Positions 25,496 to 39,182 are shown, counted from the first letter of the stretch. The stretch is 64,000 nt of DNA from UMGS1519 sp050951095 (GCA_050951095.1 JBMNIQ010000005.1:186001-250000); one strand, 5' to 3'. Notes: generated by a model from the sequence alone, not told the origin. Made by a program: numbers and translations.

Positions 25496-26728
25496 ATGGA
25501 CCAGAAGGCAGATTTCGTTCCCGTCTTGCTGGGCGCCGACGGTTCGGCGTACGGCATGGCGCGGTCGTTCTATCAGGAATACGGCGTGGTGTCGCAGGCG
25601 CTGTCCACGCGCGTGTATCCCATCTGCCAGAACAGCGACATCGTGAAGTCTGCCGAGATTCCGGAACTGGATCAGGATGCGGAATTCGTCCGCGCGTTGC
25701 GGGATTTCTCGGAACGTTCCGACAATGTGGGCAAGACGCTGCTGCTGGTTCCCACGGAGCATCGGTTCGCGCGGCTGCTGGCGCGCCATGCAAACGAGCT
25801 GCCTCAGGCCTACCGTTTCAACAATCCTTCGCTTGAGCTGGTCGAACAGCTGGAAACGAAGGACGGGTTCTATGCGGTGTGCCAAAAGCACGACCTGCCG
25901 TTCCCGCCGTTCGTGCTGATCGCGCACCCGGACGACATGGTCGGCTGCCCGTTCGGCTTCCCGGCTATCCTGAAGCCGGACGACCCGGATGCATTCCTGC
26001 AGTGCGCGTATCGCGGCAAGAAGAACCTGTACGAGATCCGCAGCGAGACGGAGCTGAATTACGCGCTGTCCATGGCGGGCAAGGCGGGATATGCGAAGGG
26101 CATGATCCTGCAGCGGGAGATCCCGGGCGACGACGATGCCATTTCCACGCTGACGTGCTATAGCGCGCAGGACGGGCAGGTGCGGCTGGTCTGCCAGGGC
26201 GACGTGGTCCTGGAAGAAAGCGCGCCGTGGAATATGGGCCACTACGGGGCGGTGATTGCGGGAGACGATCGCGAATTGGCTGAACGCGTCATCGCATTCC
26301 TCGACCGCATCGGCTATACGGGCTTCTGCAACATCGACTTGAAATACGATCCCGAGCAGGATGTGTATGCGTTCCTGGATTTCAACTTCGCGCCGTGCGA
26401 TTCCAGCTTCCTGGCAACGGCGGCGGGTCAGAACCTGGCGCGCTTTGTGGTGCAGGATGTGCTTGAGGATGCGCCCGGCCCGCGTGTGGAAGTGGAATCG
26501 GATTCCGCGATGCTGACGCAGATTCCCGAATCCACCATTCGCCAATATGCCCGCGACCTGGAATCATGGCCGCGTGTGGACAAGATGATTCGCGAAAAGA
26601 AGATGGTGGAGCTGTTCATTCCGGACTACGACAAGAACTTCAAGCGTTGGAAGACGTATCGGTCCGACCAGCATTTCCACCGTCGCGAGTTCGCGGACTG
26701 CTACGGCCGCAATCACGTGAACGACTGA
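25496..26728 (+). CDS. ATP-grasp carboxylate-amine ligase-like protein
   Basis: 410 residues. The N-terminal PVLLGADGSAYGMARSFYQEYG stretch is typical of a group of ATP-grasp enzymes annotated as carboxylate-amine or D-aspartate ligases. The central ATP-grasp region has PFGFPAILKPDDPDAFL (nucleotide-binding lysine), MILQREIPGDDDAIS and the metal-binding GFCNIDLKYDPEQDVYAFLDFNFAP. Such proteins can add an amino acid to peptidoglycan precursors (Aslfm type) or serve other ligations; the substrate is unknown here. ATG at 25496 preceded by GGGGAAAGGACG. Confidence 0.75.
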   Translation: MDQKADFVPVLLGADGSAYGMARSFYQEYGVVSQALSTRVYPICQNSDIVKSAEIPELDQDAEFVRALRDFSERSDNVGKTLLLVPTEHRFARLLARHANELPQAYRFNNPSLELVEQLETKDGFYAVCQKHDLPFPPFVLIAHPDDMVGCPFGFPAILKPDDPDAFLQCAYRGKKNLYEIRSETELNYALSMAGKAGYAKGMILQREIPGDDDAISTLTCYSAQDGQVRLVCQGDVVLEESAPWNMGHYGAVIAGDDRELAERVIAFLDRIGYTGFCNIDLKYDPEQDVYAFLDFNFAPCDSSFLATAAGQNLARFVVQDVLEDAPGPRVEVESDSAMLTQIPESTIRQYARDLESWPRVDKMIREKKMVELFIPDYDKNFKRWKTYRSDQHFHRREFADCYGRNHVND

Positions 26729-26752
26729 CAACCGCAATCGCGGAAACAACGG

Positions 26753-26804
26753 ACGGCCGATGCGGCCGCTCCCTCGAAAGGGGAGACCGGCGTGCATCGG
26801 CCGT
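26753..26804 (+). terminator. Long hairpin after the ATP-grasp gene, probable terminator
   Basis: Outer arms ACGGCCGATGC / GCATCGGCCGT enclose an inner GCTCCC-TCGAAA-GGGGAG stem. The T tract after it is weak (TCGTATT), so termination efficiency is uncertain. Confidence 0.55.
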
Positions 26805-26865
26805 TCGTATTAGGGCGGATTGTGAACTGCGTGCGGGCGGGAGCCCGCGTTGTTCCCAGCGTTCG

Positions 26866-27222
26866 TTACGAGCGGTCGCTGGGCATATCGTCTGTCTTGA
26901 ATGCGAAGTGAAGCACCAGGCCCGCTACGGCAATGGCCACGACCAGCTGGAATGCTATCGTTCCGGAATCTTCGGCAACAACGGCCTTCTTCGGAGCTGT
27001 CTGCATGCCGTACATCTGGCTTGCGGCGGCGCTGCCCGCATATTGCGTCGAGGATTCTGCCGTAGTGTATGCCGCGGTCGTGGTCTGCTGGTTGCTGACG
27101 GTGTCTGCGGATGCGGATGTCGAAAGGGCAACGGGTGCGGCGGCCAATGCCGCTACCAGCAAGAATACAAAGAGCAGACCCGCCTGTTGAACCCTGAAAA
27201 TGCGCTTTTCCTTAGCCGACAT
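26866..27222 (-). CDS. Small secreted/membrane-anchored hypothetical protein
   Basis: 118 residues. A basic N-terminus is followed by a hydrophobic stretch (LLFVFLLVAALAAAPVALS, residues 16-34) that looks like a signal peptide or anchor. A Thr/Ala/Ser/Gln-rich extracellular segment follows, then a second hydrophobic helix (IAFQLVVAIAVAGLVLHFAF, about 88-107) and a short charged tail. The organisation suggests a small cell-envelope protein. No known family. AAGGGGG before the ATG supports the start. Confidence 0.65.
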   Translation of the reverse strand: MSAKEKRIFRVQQAGLLFVFLLVAALAAAPVALSTSASADTVSNQQTTTAAYTTAESSTQYAGSAAASQMYGMQTAPKKAVVAEDSGTIAFQLVVAIAVAGLVLHFAFKTDDMPSDRS

Positions 27223-27434
27223 GATGAGCCCCCTTCTCTGTGCCGGGCCGCCCCGTTCGTGTCGGCCCTTGTTCGGTTAGGGATTTCACTCCAGCTATGG
27301 AATACCGCACAATCAGGGGGAAGAGGCGGGGGTGTACGTAAACGGTCGCGCGTAATCCGTAAATGGTATCAAGCAGATAACAAATCAACGGTCAGGTGAC
27401 GAAATCGCCTGCCGCAGCCCGCTCGGCGGACACG

Positions 27435-27920
27435 TTAGAACTGCTCCATCTCCTTTTCCCACCATTCGCGCGTCTCTTCTTCGCCGTGCTTGGCGTCAGA
27501 CCAGGTCAGAAGCGGTTCGTAATATGTGCGCAGGGCTTTCGTGCTCTCCATGTCAGCCGGGATGCGGTTAACCAGCTTGCCGTTGAGGTCGAACAGCCCG
27601 GTGCCCACTGCGGGGGCATCGTCCGGGATGGGGAAGGGCTCGATCCAGTCCAAGTCGTCGAATGTCCAGGCGAATTGGCCCTTCGGCGGCATGCGGGTCA
27701 TGCCGGCTGCTTCCAGATGATCTTCCGAGAAGGGTTCCACATACGCCAGGTTCACCACGCACAGCGCCTTGCCGGGGATGGTTCCCGCTGTCTTCGGATT
27801 CGTCTCGGCGCAGATGACCACGGGCCCGCGGAAATCGGTGGTCCAGGGCTGGCACTCTATCCACTTGCGGTCAAGCAGCAGCTGCATTGCGTCTTCAGGG
27901 GTGACCATCAGGGCCTTCAT
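27435..27920 (-). CDS. ASCH/PUA-like domain protein
   Basis: 161 residues from the ATG at 27920 (AAGGATTCTC upstream). Starts MKALMVTPEDAMQLLLDRKW and continues TTDFRGPVVICAETN, ALCVVNLAYVEPF and FAWTFDDLDWIEPFPI. This is the pattern of ASCH domains: KALxxxxP, then a wxxxyRGpvxIhA segment, then an F-W-x-L closing strand. ASCH proteins have an RNA-binding PUA-like fold and some are nucleases or N4-acetylcytidine amidohydrolases; the role here is open. Confidence 0.7.
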   Translation of the reverse strand: MKALMVTPEDAMQLLLDRKWIECQPWTTDFRGPVVICAETNPKTAGTIPGKALCVVNLAYVEPFSEDHLEAAGMTRMPPKGQFAWTFDDLDWIEPFPIPDDAPAVGTGLFDLNGKLVNRIPADMESTKALRTYYEPLLTWSDAKHGEEETREWWEKEMEQF

Positions 27921-28091
27921 GAGAATCCTTTCGCCGGAAACCGTTCGAATCCAGTGTTGCACTTCGCGCGGCGCAACGCCAGACGGCATTTGCCTGGAAG
28001 CTGCGGCTTTCAGTCCGTCTGCGCAACGGCTCCGCAGACTTCGGCGCCGGCGTGCAGCTCACGCGTTTTCGGTACCGGGCGGCATCCGCCG

Positions 28092-28937
28092 TCAGCATTC
28101 TTCGCGATGCCTCGTCCGCAATTCCCAAAACGCCACCGCGCTTGCCGCCGCCACATTGAGCGAGTCCACGTCATGTTCCATGGGAATGCGGACGGTATAG
28201 TCGCAGTTCGCAATGGTGTGGGCGGAAAGCCCGTCGCCTTCCGTGCCCAGCACCAGCGCCAGCTTGTCGCAATCGTGCAGCGCCTTGCTCTGCAGCGGGA
28301 TGGAATCGTCGGACAGCGCAAGCGCGGCCACTTTGAATCCGGCCTGATGCAGCTGCGGGATGCCCTCGTGCGACCAATCCTGCTGCGATCCGATGCGCGT
28401 CCACGGCACTTGGAACACGGTGCCCATGGAAACGCGCGCCGCCCGACGGTAGAACGGGTCGTGGCAGGAATGCGTGACCAGCACGGCGTCGATGCCAAGC
28501 GCGGCGGCCGATCGGAATATGGCCCCGATGTTCGTATAGTTCGTAATATCTTCCAGCACCGCCACGCGTCGGGCATCCTTCAGCAGTGTATGAAGCGCCG
28601 GAAGGGCGGGGCGCTCCATGGCGGCAAGCGCGCCACGCGCAATGCGGTATCCCGTTACTTCTTGGAACTGCTGCATATTCACCACGAACACCGGCAGCGA
28701 GGGGTTGGCGGCAAGCAGTCGGTCAATCAGCGGCTGGGATTGATCAAGCCAATGGCGCTCCAGCAAGACGGCGTAGGGTTTCACTCCTTTATTAAGTGCG
28801 CGTTCGATTACGTTACGCGACTCGCCGATGAACAGACCGTGCGCCGTGCCTTGGAATGCCCGCAATTGAGAATCAGGTTGGTCGCGAAAAACGGCCAAGC
28901 GAGGATCGTCCAATGCCTCTGGATAGATTAGGGTCAC
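28092..28937 (-). CDS. SpoU/TrmH-family RNA 2'-O-methyltransferase
   Basis: 281 residues from a GTG at 28937 preceded by AGGAGG. Three SPOUT motifs are visible: NYTNIGAIFRSAAALGIDAV, LALVLGTEGDGLS and the C-terminal SLNVAAASAVAFWEL that forms the trefoil knot binding S-adenosylmethionine. The N-terminal ~100 residues are a substrate-binding extension as in rRNA (RlmB/TsnR-like) or tRNA methyltransferases. It diverges from the rRNA operon, which is suggestive but not proof of an rRNA substrate. Confidence 0.88.
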   Translation of the reverse strand: MTLIYPEALDDPRLAVFRDQPDSQLRAFQGTAHGLFIGESRNVIERALNKGVKPYAVLLERHWLDQSQPLIDRLLAANPSLPVFVVNMQQFQEVTGYRIARGALAAMERPALPALHTLLKDARRVAVLEDITNYTNIGAIFRSAAALGIDAVLVTHSCHDPFYRRAARVSMGTVFQVPWTRIGSQQDWSHEGIPQLHQAGFKVAALALSDDSIPLQSKALHDCDKLALVLGTEGDGLSAHTIANCDYTVRIPMEHDVDSLNVAAASAVAFWELRTRHREEC

Positions 28938-29189
28938 AAGGCCACCTCCTCATACGTAGGTATATAGGGAAGTGTAGTAGATGGCGTCAGCGTTCGAGTG
29001 CCAAGAATAATGAAGAAGTCACCAGCAAGAGAAATGCGAAAGAGCGGGATTTGCAACAAAATGCGGCGAAATGCGGAAGCGATATGAACGCGTTTTCGCG
29101 TCGACTTAACGCAAACCACACTATTTGGGGGTAGCGTTTAGGTTGAGACGCATGAAACGTGCAGGAAATGAGGAGACGAAAATAGACCC

Positions 29190-29217
29190 TTGATTCCCGA
29201 AGGAATGGGGCTAATAT
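29190..29217 (+). promoter_or_regulatory. Candidate rRNA operon promoter P1
   Basis: TTGATT (29190-29195), 16-bp spacer, TAATAT (29212-29217). About 385 bp before the mature 16S start. Tandem promoters are common for rrn operons. Confidence 0.5.
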
Positions 29218-29324
29218 AGTCGAGCACTCGCAAGGAGCACCGCTTCTTACGAGGCCCGTGATGGAATCACGGACGCGCGAACTGACCGCGCACCGAACAA
29301 ATTGGAATTTTCCAAAAAAAGTTC

Positions 29325-29353
29325 TTGACAAGGTCGGCTCGGAAGCGTAACTT
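29325..29353 (+). promoter_or_regulatory. rRNA operon promoter P2
   Basis: TTGACA (29325-29330), 17-bp spacer, TAACTT (29348-29353), preceded by an A-rich stretch (CCAAAAAAAG) resembling an UP element. About 250 bp upstream of 16S. The 28938-29601 region holds no gene, only this promoter region and the GC-rich leader. Confidence 0.75.
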
Positions 29354-29601
29354 AATTCCCCGCGCCGAGCGAGAGAGCCCGGAGCGAGCGGGCCCCGAGG
29401 GGGGCCGGCGGGAACCTTGAAAACCGGATACTGCGATCAAGACGATGAGAGAAGCGTGGATTCGAGCGCGGCCGCCCGCATGAGGGCGGCCCTCGATGAG
29501 CCGAGCCGGCGCCGGATGGCGGCGGCGAGGCGTCCTTTTTCAGAAATACAGAGCCTTCGATTCTCCGGAGGCGGCGCGGGCCCCGGCGGCCCGCGCCAAC
29601 A

Positions 29602-34399
<4,798 letters not shown>

Positions 34400-34506
34400 C
34401 ATCCTCCGCCGATCGCGGCGGTTGGTCGGACCACCGTCTGTGCGCTGTGCAGCCTCCAGGGTGGCGCGGGAGGCGCGGACCCGGCCCGATGCGGGAGCGC
34501 CCCGCG

Positions 34507-34621
34507 CGGGCGCGACCATAGAGAGGGGGATCACCCGGTCCCATTCCGAACCCGGCAGTTAAGCCCCTCTTCGCCGAAAGTACTGCGGTGCAGTCCGTGG
34601 GAGGATAGGGCGTCGCGCCCG
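34507..34621 (+). rRNA. rrf: 5S ribosomal RNA
   Basis: About 115 nt with the conserved core GGTCCCATTCCGAACCCGG and GCAGTTAAGCCC, and complementary ends (CGGGCGCGAC / GTCGCGCCCG) forming helix I. Confidence 0.95.
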
Positions 34622-34658
34622 CGCAGGGCGCTTCCTCTTTTGATTTCGGGAGCGCGGA

Positions 34659-34690
34659 GGGCCCCCGGCTCCGGCCGGGGCCCTTCTTGT
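34659..34690 (+). terminator. rRNA operon terminator
   Basis: GC-only stem GGGCCCCCGG / CCGGGGCCC with a short loop, followed by TTCTTGT, 37 bp after 5S. Confidence 0.8.
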
Positions 34691-34749
34691 ATCTGCAGAT
34701 AACTATTGCAGAGAATTACCGTTCGAATACTCATAATGTTGACGTGAAG

Positions 34750-34774
34750 AATCCCACAGCAGTGCTGTGGGATT
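34750..34774. repeat. Perfect inverted repeat upstream of a hypothetical gene
   Basis: AATCCCACAGCA, one base, TGCTGTGGGATT. It lies between the rRNA terminator and a TATGAT -10-like element (34798-34803). It could be a second terminator-like hairpin (followed by ACTTAATTT) or an operator for the next gene. Confidence 0.5.
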
Positions 34775-34867
34775 ACTTAATTTGCACAACAGTCGTGTAT
34801 GATACGAGCAAATATAGTTTGCAAAGATGAATCGTCGACGGCGTCGTTCGGTTCGGATTGGATCAAC

Positions 34868-35716
34868 ATGGCGGATAACGAAATTCAGCACTCGTCAGGC
34901 GATGCTCCGGCAAAGGCGCCGTTCGAGAGCATTGCGTTCCTGTACAACGACCGTGCCCATGGACGCATCCTTCTGCGTATTACAAAAGCGGAAGCCGGCG
35001 AAGAACCCTCGGCATTGCCCGAGCCCAGTCCCTTCGATGGGGAGTTCGATTTCTCGGCCGAAGGCGTTTCGCCGTCCGAGCTGCTGGATGAACCTGCTCC
35101 TTTGACGGGGCTCCATTATGTGCTGCATTACGAGGAAGGTGCGGCCGGACGAGCCACGGAAGGCGACATCGAACTGACGCTGGAGGCAGCCCAGAAGCTG
35201 CAGAACAGCCTGGTAGAGGCAGGCGTGTACCTGTGGGACCCCGAATACGGCAACGACCCGAATCAGCCTCCTGCGAAGTGGAGCTTCACGGCCGTGTTGC
35301 AACAGGGCGTGTTCACGCAGTCCGTTCGCGGCGGTTCGGACTTCCCGCAAGGGTTCTCCCAGATGCTGGAGGCATTCTACGAGGCGGGCCTTCCGCGGCC
35401 GCAGAAGCCGGCGGCGCATCATGCAACGCCGATGGGTGCGGGCAATATGGGCAACTTCGGGAACATGGGAAATTTCGACCCTTCTCAGATGTTCTCCGCC
35501 ATGCAGGCCATGATGAGCACGGGCATGCCGCAGCAGGCGCTTGAGGAAATGCAGGAGATCATGAACGAGCTGAAGGACAACCCCGAGGCTTTCCAGGAGC
35601 GCCTGAAGTCGGAATTTCGTTCGCTTTCCCCGAGTCAGCAGGACGAGCTGCTGAACCTGCTGAGCAGCACGGGCATGGCATCCCGCGATTGGTGGGAGGA
35701 TTTCTTCCGCGGCTAG
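34868..35716 (+). CDS. Hypothetical protein with Met/Gly/Asn-rich central segment
   Basis: 282 residues from the ATG at 34868; an upstream in-frame ATG at 34799 overlaps the likely -10 element and is disfavoured, but the ribosome binding site is weak. The N-terminal ~190 residues are acidic and contain a compact domain ending WSFTAVLQQGVFTQSVRGGS and FPQGFSQMLEAFYEAGLP. A low-complexity NMGNFGNMGNFDPSQM segment follows, then a helical C-terminus (LEEMQEIMNELKDNPEAF, LSPSQQDELLNLLSSTG). Soluble, no signal. I do not recognise a family; the C-terminal helices might be a protein-interaction module. Followed by a bidirectional terminator. Confidence 0.7.
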   Translation: MADNEIQHSSGDAPAKAPFESIAFLYNDRAHGRILLRITKAEAGEEPSALPEPSPFDGEFDFSAEGVSPSELLDEPAPLTGLHYVLHYEEGAAGRATEGDIELTLEAAQKLQNSLVEAGVYLWDPEYGNDPNQPPAKWSFTAVLQQGVFTQSVRGGSDFPQGFSQMLEAFYEAGLPRPQKPAAHHATPMGAGNMGNFGNMGNFDPSQMFSAMQAMMSTGMPQQALEEMQEIMNELKDNPEAFQERLKSEFRSLSPSQQDELLNLLSSTGMASRDWWEDFFRG

Positions 35717-35775
35717 CGCCGATGCCTGTTTGCGGTGCGTGTCACCGGCTTCTCGGCTGATATTTTCCAATAGCG

Positions 35776-35804
35776 AAAATCCCCGTTTCGGCGGGGATTT
35801 CGTA
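35776..35804. terminator. Bidirectional terminator between convergent genes
   Basis: AAATCCCCG / CGGGGATTT stem with T-rich tails on both strands; serves the hypothetical gene on + and pdxR on -. Confidence 0.8.
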
Positions 35805-35838
35805 TTTCAGGGGGCATTCCGCCTACTTGAACCGTGCG

Positions 35839-37284
35839 CTAGAGGCAATCCGCAACGGTCCGGTTCAGGCGCTCTACGGCGTGCGGAATCTGCGCCTTGT
35901 CCAACATGCTGTAATGTATGACGAACTGCGGGTATTCGCCAGACGCATTCTGCGCTGTTTCTGGATCATGGTAATAGGCAGACAGCGGAGCCAGGCACAG
36001 CCCATGCGCTTTTGCGGCGGCAACCACCTGTGCGTCCGTGGCGGGAACGTTCATGCGGAGCACGAAATGGAGTCCCGCATCCGCCTGCTGCGTGTGGAAC
36101 AACGCGCCGTACTCGCTTGCCTCCAATTGCGCGATCAGCGCATCTTTCAGAATGCGGTGGCGATTCCGCACGCGGTTGATATGGCGTTCGTAGTCGCCGG
36201 ACTCAATGATTCCGGCCAATGCATTCTGGATCAGGGCGCTTACGGTGCTCGAATAGAAACCCAGTTCCCGTTCGAAGCGCTCCATCAGGGCCTGCGGCAG
36301 AATCATGTAGGCCACGCGCATGTCGGGGCTCAGGCTTTTCGTGAACGTGTTCGTGTAGATGACCTTGCCCAGCGTGTCGATGCTCTGCAGTGCGGGTATA
36401 GGCCGTCCGGCCAGGCGGAATTCGCAGTCGAAGTCGTCTTCGATGATGTAGCGGTCATCCGCTTGCGCCGCCCACGCCAGCAACTCGTAGCGACGGGCGA
36501 TGCTGGTCACCTTTCCGGTGGGGAACTGGTGCGACGGCATGATGTGAACCACCTGCGCACCGCTCTCGCGCAGCAGCGGAAGCGAAATGCCCTGGTCATC
36601 CATTTGGATAGGGTGGGCCTGCGCGCCGCAGGCGGTATAGATGTCGAACAGCTTCGCATATCCGGGGTCTTCCATGGCGTATCCGCAATTGCGTCCCAGC
36701 AGCTGTACGATGAAGTTGTAGAGCGTTTGCGCGCCGGATCCGATGACGATGCAACGCGGATCCACCTCCATGCCGCGGAATTGGCGCAGGTGGTCGGCAA
36801 TGGCATTGCGCAGGCGCGGCGACCCTTCAATGGGAAGGGGCTGCAGGTGCTGGGTGTCGGATTCGTCGGAGAGCGTGGATCGAAGCGCCTTGGCCCACAG
36901 GCGCTGCACGTGCGGGCCGATGGTCGCCCGGGGGTGCGCGAAGTCGATGGTGTCGGACTCCTGTTGCGGCACCTGATTGGGGATGGGGTCGAAACGGCGC
37001 GGGCCACCTGCCGGATGCGGCGTTCCCTGTGCGGCGGATACCGGCAGCGGCATGGCGTAATAGCCGCGCCGTTCGCGCGAATAGAGGTAGCCTTCCGCCT
37101 CCAACTGCGCATAGGCGCCTTCCACGGTGATAAGGCTCACGCCCAGGTGCTTGGCCAAGGTGCGCTTGGAGGGCAGCTTCTCGTCGGCAAGGATCTCGCC
37201 GTTTTCGATGTCGCGCTTGATGCAGCGGTACAGGTACTCGTACAAGCTCAATGATTTGCGCTGATTCATGTCGTAGGTGAGCAT
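35839..37284 (-). CDS. pdxR: MocR/PdxR-family transcriptional regulator of vitamin B6 synthesis
   Basis: 481 residues from the ATG at 37284; the open frame extends further up but without conserved sequence. N-terminal GntR-type winged helix (LSLYEYLYRCIKRDIENGE, LPSKRTLAKHLGVSLITVEG, LEAEGYLYSRERRGYY), then a type-I aminotransferase-like domain with IEDDFDCEFR and the PLP-lysine NTFTKSLSPDMRVAYM. MocR proteins use PLP as effector. The divergent position relative to pdxS-pdxT identifies it as the PdxR-type activator/repressor of PLP synthesis. The start has only a weak upstream AAAGG. Confidence 0.9.
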   Translation of the reverse strand: MLTYDMNQRKSLSLYEYLYRCIKRDIENGEILADEKLPSKRTLAKHLGVSLITVEGAYAQLEAEGYLYSRERRGYYAMPLPVSAAQGTPHPAGGPRRFDPIPNQVPQQESDTIDFAHPRATIGPHVQRLWAKALRSTLSDESDTQHLQPLPIEGSPRLRNAIADHLRQFRGMEVDPRCIVIGSGAQTLYNFIVQLLGRNCGYAMEDPGYAKLFDIYTACGAQAHPIQMDDQGISLPLLRESGAQVVHIMPSHQFPTGKVTSIARRYELLAWAAQADDRYIIEDDFDCEFRLAGRPIPALQSIDTLGKVIYTNTFTKSLSPDMRVAYMILPQALMERFERELGFYSSTVSALIQNALAGIIESGDYERHINRVRNRHRILKDALIAQLEASEYGALFHTQQADAGLHFVLRMNVPATDAQVVAAAKAHGLCLAPLSAYYHDPETAQNASGEYPQFVIHYSMLDKAQIPHAVERLNRTVADCL

Positions 37285-37470
37285 GGTGGTGCACGAAGCC
37301 TTTCTTCGCGTAAGGGACGGTACGGGTGCAGGGGTGCCGGCAGGTGCAGCTGCAGGCTGCGCAATGCGGGCGGGCCGCACGGCAGGGTGTGCGCAGCAGG
37401 GCGCTTACATCGGTCCGCGTACAGCGGCATGCGCGCAGCCGTCATCTGATTATAGCGAAACAGTGTATCT

Positions 37471-37485
37471 GGTCATAAACTGACC
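37471..37485. promoter_or_regulatory. Candidate PdxR operator (palindrome GGTCA-N5-TGACC)
   Basis: GGTCATAAACTGACC lies in the divergent pdxR/pdxS intergenic region, 120 bp before the pdxS start. CAGTGTATC just upstream and CAGTGGCGATAC further down give an additional imperfect repeat pair. MocR operators often combine direct and inverted repeats; assignment is inferred from position. Confidence 0.5.
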
Positions 37486-37604
37486 TCATCAAATTATTCA
37501 TCAGTGGCGATACAAGCAAGACCAGCGTTTGCCTATCCTGGGAAATCGAAACAGCGGACCCGAATCTGTTGCGTCCGGGACGCAACAAGAGAGGAGCAAC
37601 GAAC

Positions 37605-38489
37605 ATGGCCGAGACCGCCGAAGAGCGCGCGAAGTTGAACAGGGAGCTTGCACAGATGCTGAAGGGCGGCGTGATCATGGACGTGACCACGCCCGAGCAG
37701 GCGCGGATTGCCGAGGACGCCGGCGCGTGCGCCGTCATGGCGTTGGAGCGCATTCCCGCCGACATCCGAGCTGCGGGCGGTGTGAGCCGCATGAGCGACC
37801 CGAAGATGATCAAGGGCATCCAGGAGGCGGTCAGCATCCCCGTCATGGCGAAGTGCCGCATCGGCCATTTCGTGGAAGCGCAGGTGCTGCAGGCCATCGA
37901 CATCGACTACATCGACGAGTCCGAGGTGCTGTCGCCGGCCGACGACGTCTACCACATCGATAAGACGCAGTTCGCCGTGCCGTTCGTCTGCGGTGCCCGC
38001 AACCTGGGCGAGGCCCTGCGCCGCATTGCCGAGGGCGCGTCCATGATCCGCACGAAGGGCGAACCCGGCACCGGCGACGTGGTGCAGGCCGTTTCGCACA
38101 TGCGCCTGATCAACAGCGAGATTCGCCATGTGGCGTCCCTGCGCGCCGACGAGCTGTACGAAGAGGCGAAGCGCCTGGAAGTGCCGGTGTCGCTGGTGCA
38201 GTACGTCCATGACAACCAGAAGCTGCCCGTGGTGAACTTCGCGGCAGGCGGCGTGGCCACGCCCGCCGATGCGGCCCTGATGATGCAGCTGGGCGCCGAA
38301 GGCGTGTTCGTGGGCTCCGGCATCTTCAAGTCCGGCAATCCCGCCAAGCGCGCCCGTGCCATCGTGGGTGCCGTGACCAACTTCGACGACCCGGAGAAGA
38401 TCGCCGCCCTGTCCGAGGATCTGGGCGAAGCCATGGTGGGCATCAACGAGCAGGAGATCGAGATCCTGATGGCCGAGCGCGGGAAGTAG
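37605..38489 (+). CDS. pdxS: Pyridoxal 5'-phosphate synthase, synthase subunit PdxS
   Basis: 294 residues, standard length, from the ATG at 37605 (GAGAGGAG upstream). Features of the (beta/alpha)8 synthase: MLKGGVIMDVTTPEQA, VMALERIPADIRAAGGVSRM, VSIPVMAKCRIGHFVEAQ with the Schiff-base lysine, MIRTKGEPGTGDVVQA and LMMQLGAEGVFVGSGIF. Makes PLP from ribose 5-phosphate, glyceraldehyde 3-phosphate and ammonia supplied by PdxT. The next gene is pdxT, seven bases downstream. Confidence 0.98.
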   Translation: MAETAEERAKLNRELAQMLKGGVIMDVTTPEQARIAEDAGACAVMALERIPADIRAAGGVSRMSDPKMIKGIQEAVSIPVMAKCRIGHFVEAQVLQAIDIDYIDESEVLSPADDVYHIDKTQFAVPFVCGARNLGEALRRIAEGASMIRTKGEPGTGDVVQAVSHMRLINSEIRHVASLRADELYEEAKRLEVPVSLVQYVHDNQKLPVVNFAAGGVATPADAALMMQLGAEGVFVGSGIFKSGNPAKRARAIVGAVTNFDDPEKIAALSEDLGEAMVGINEQEIEILMAERGK

Positions 38490-38496
38490 GCCGGGC

Positions 38497-39051
38497 ATGA
38501 CGGTAGCGATACTGGCGCTGCAAGGCGCATTCATCGAGCACCGGCAGGCCTTGGAGAAGCTGGGGGCGGAATCGTTCGAGATTCGCGAGGCGGCGGATTT
38601 GGAAAAGCCGTTCGATAGGCTGATCCTGCCCGGCGGGGAGAGCACCGTCCAGCGCAAGCTGCTGCTGGAGGACGGCATCTTCGAGGGGCTGAAGCAGCGC
38701 ATCGAAGACGGCATGCCCGTGCTGGGGACCTGCGCCGGCCTGATTCTGCTGGCACAGGAAGTGGAGGGCGGACAGCCCTGCTTCGGCACGCTGCCGGTGA
38801 CGGTGCGGCGCAACGCCTACGGTCGCCAGCTGGGCAGCTTCCATGCCGAAGCGGAGTTCGACGGCCTGGGGCCGGTGCCCATGACGTTCATCCGCGCCCC
38901 GTTCATCACGGCGGTGCACGACGGGGCCAAGGCGCTGGCGACGGTTGACGGCAACGTGGTGGCGGCGCGTGCGGGAAACCAGATTGGCGTGGCATTCCAT
39001 CCGGAATTGGATGATGACCTGCGCATACATCGGATGTTCCTGGACCTGTAG
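38497..39051 (+). CDS. pdxT: Pyridoxal 5'-phosphate synthase, glutaminase subunit PdxT
   Basis: 184 residues of the class-I glutamine amidotransferase fold: VAILALQGAFIEH at the start, LILPGGESTVQRKL, nucleophile in GTCAGLILLAQE and the His-Glu pair in AFHPELDDDLRIH. Releases ammonia from glutamine and channels it to PdxS. Seven bases after pdxS, clearly cotranscribed. Confidence 0.97.
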   Translation: MTVAILALQGAFIEHRQALEKLGAESFEIREAADLEKPFDRLILPGGESTVQRKLLLEDGIFEGLKQRIEDGMPVLGTCAGLILLAQEVEGGQPCFGTLPVTVRRNAYGRQLGSFHAEAEFDGLGPVPMTFIRAPFITAVHDGAKALATVDGNVVAARAGNQIGVAFHPELDDDLRIHRMFLDL

Positions 39052-39142
39052 CGCCGCGTGCGCCGGAGCGGGCGGCCTTGCCGTACCGCGCGGGCGCACT
39101 GCTGGCGCGTGGCGAATGCGCGGCCGCCGCGCATGGGAAGGC

Positions 39143-39182
39143 AAGCTGTCGCCCCTGTTTCGGCAGGGCGGCAGCTTTTTTC
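39143..39182 (+). terminator. Terminator of pdxST
   Basis: AAGCTGTCGCCC, loop CTGTTTCGGCA, GGGCGGCAGCTT, then TTTTTTC. One mismatch in the stem. Confidence 0.85.

Noticed and set aside
24233..26545. Long minus-strand open frame opposite gpsA and the ATP-grasp gene
   Set aside because: Same GC-shadow effect; no recognisable motif in about 770 residues.
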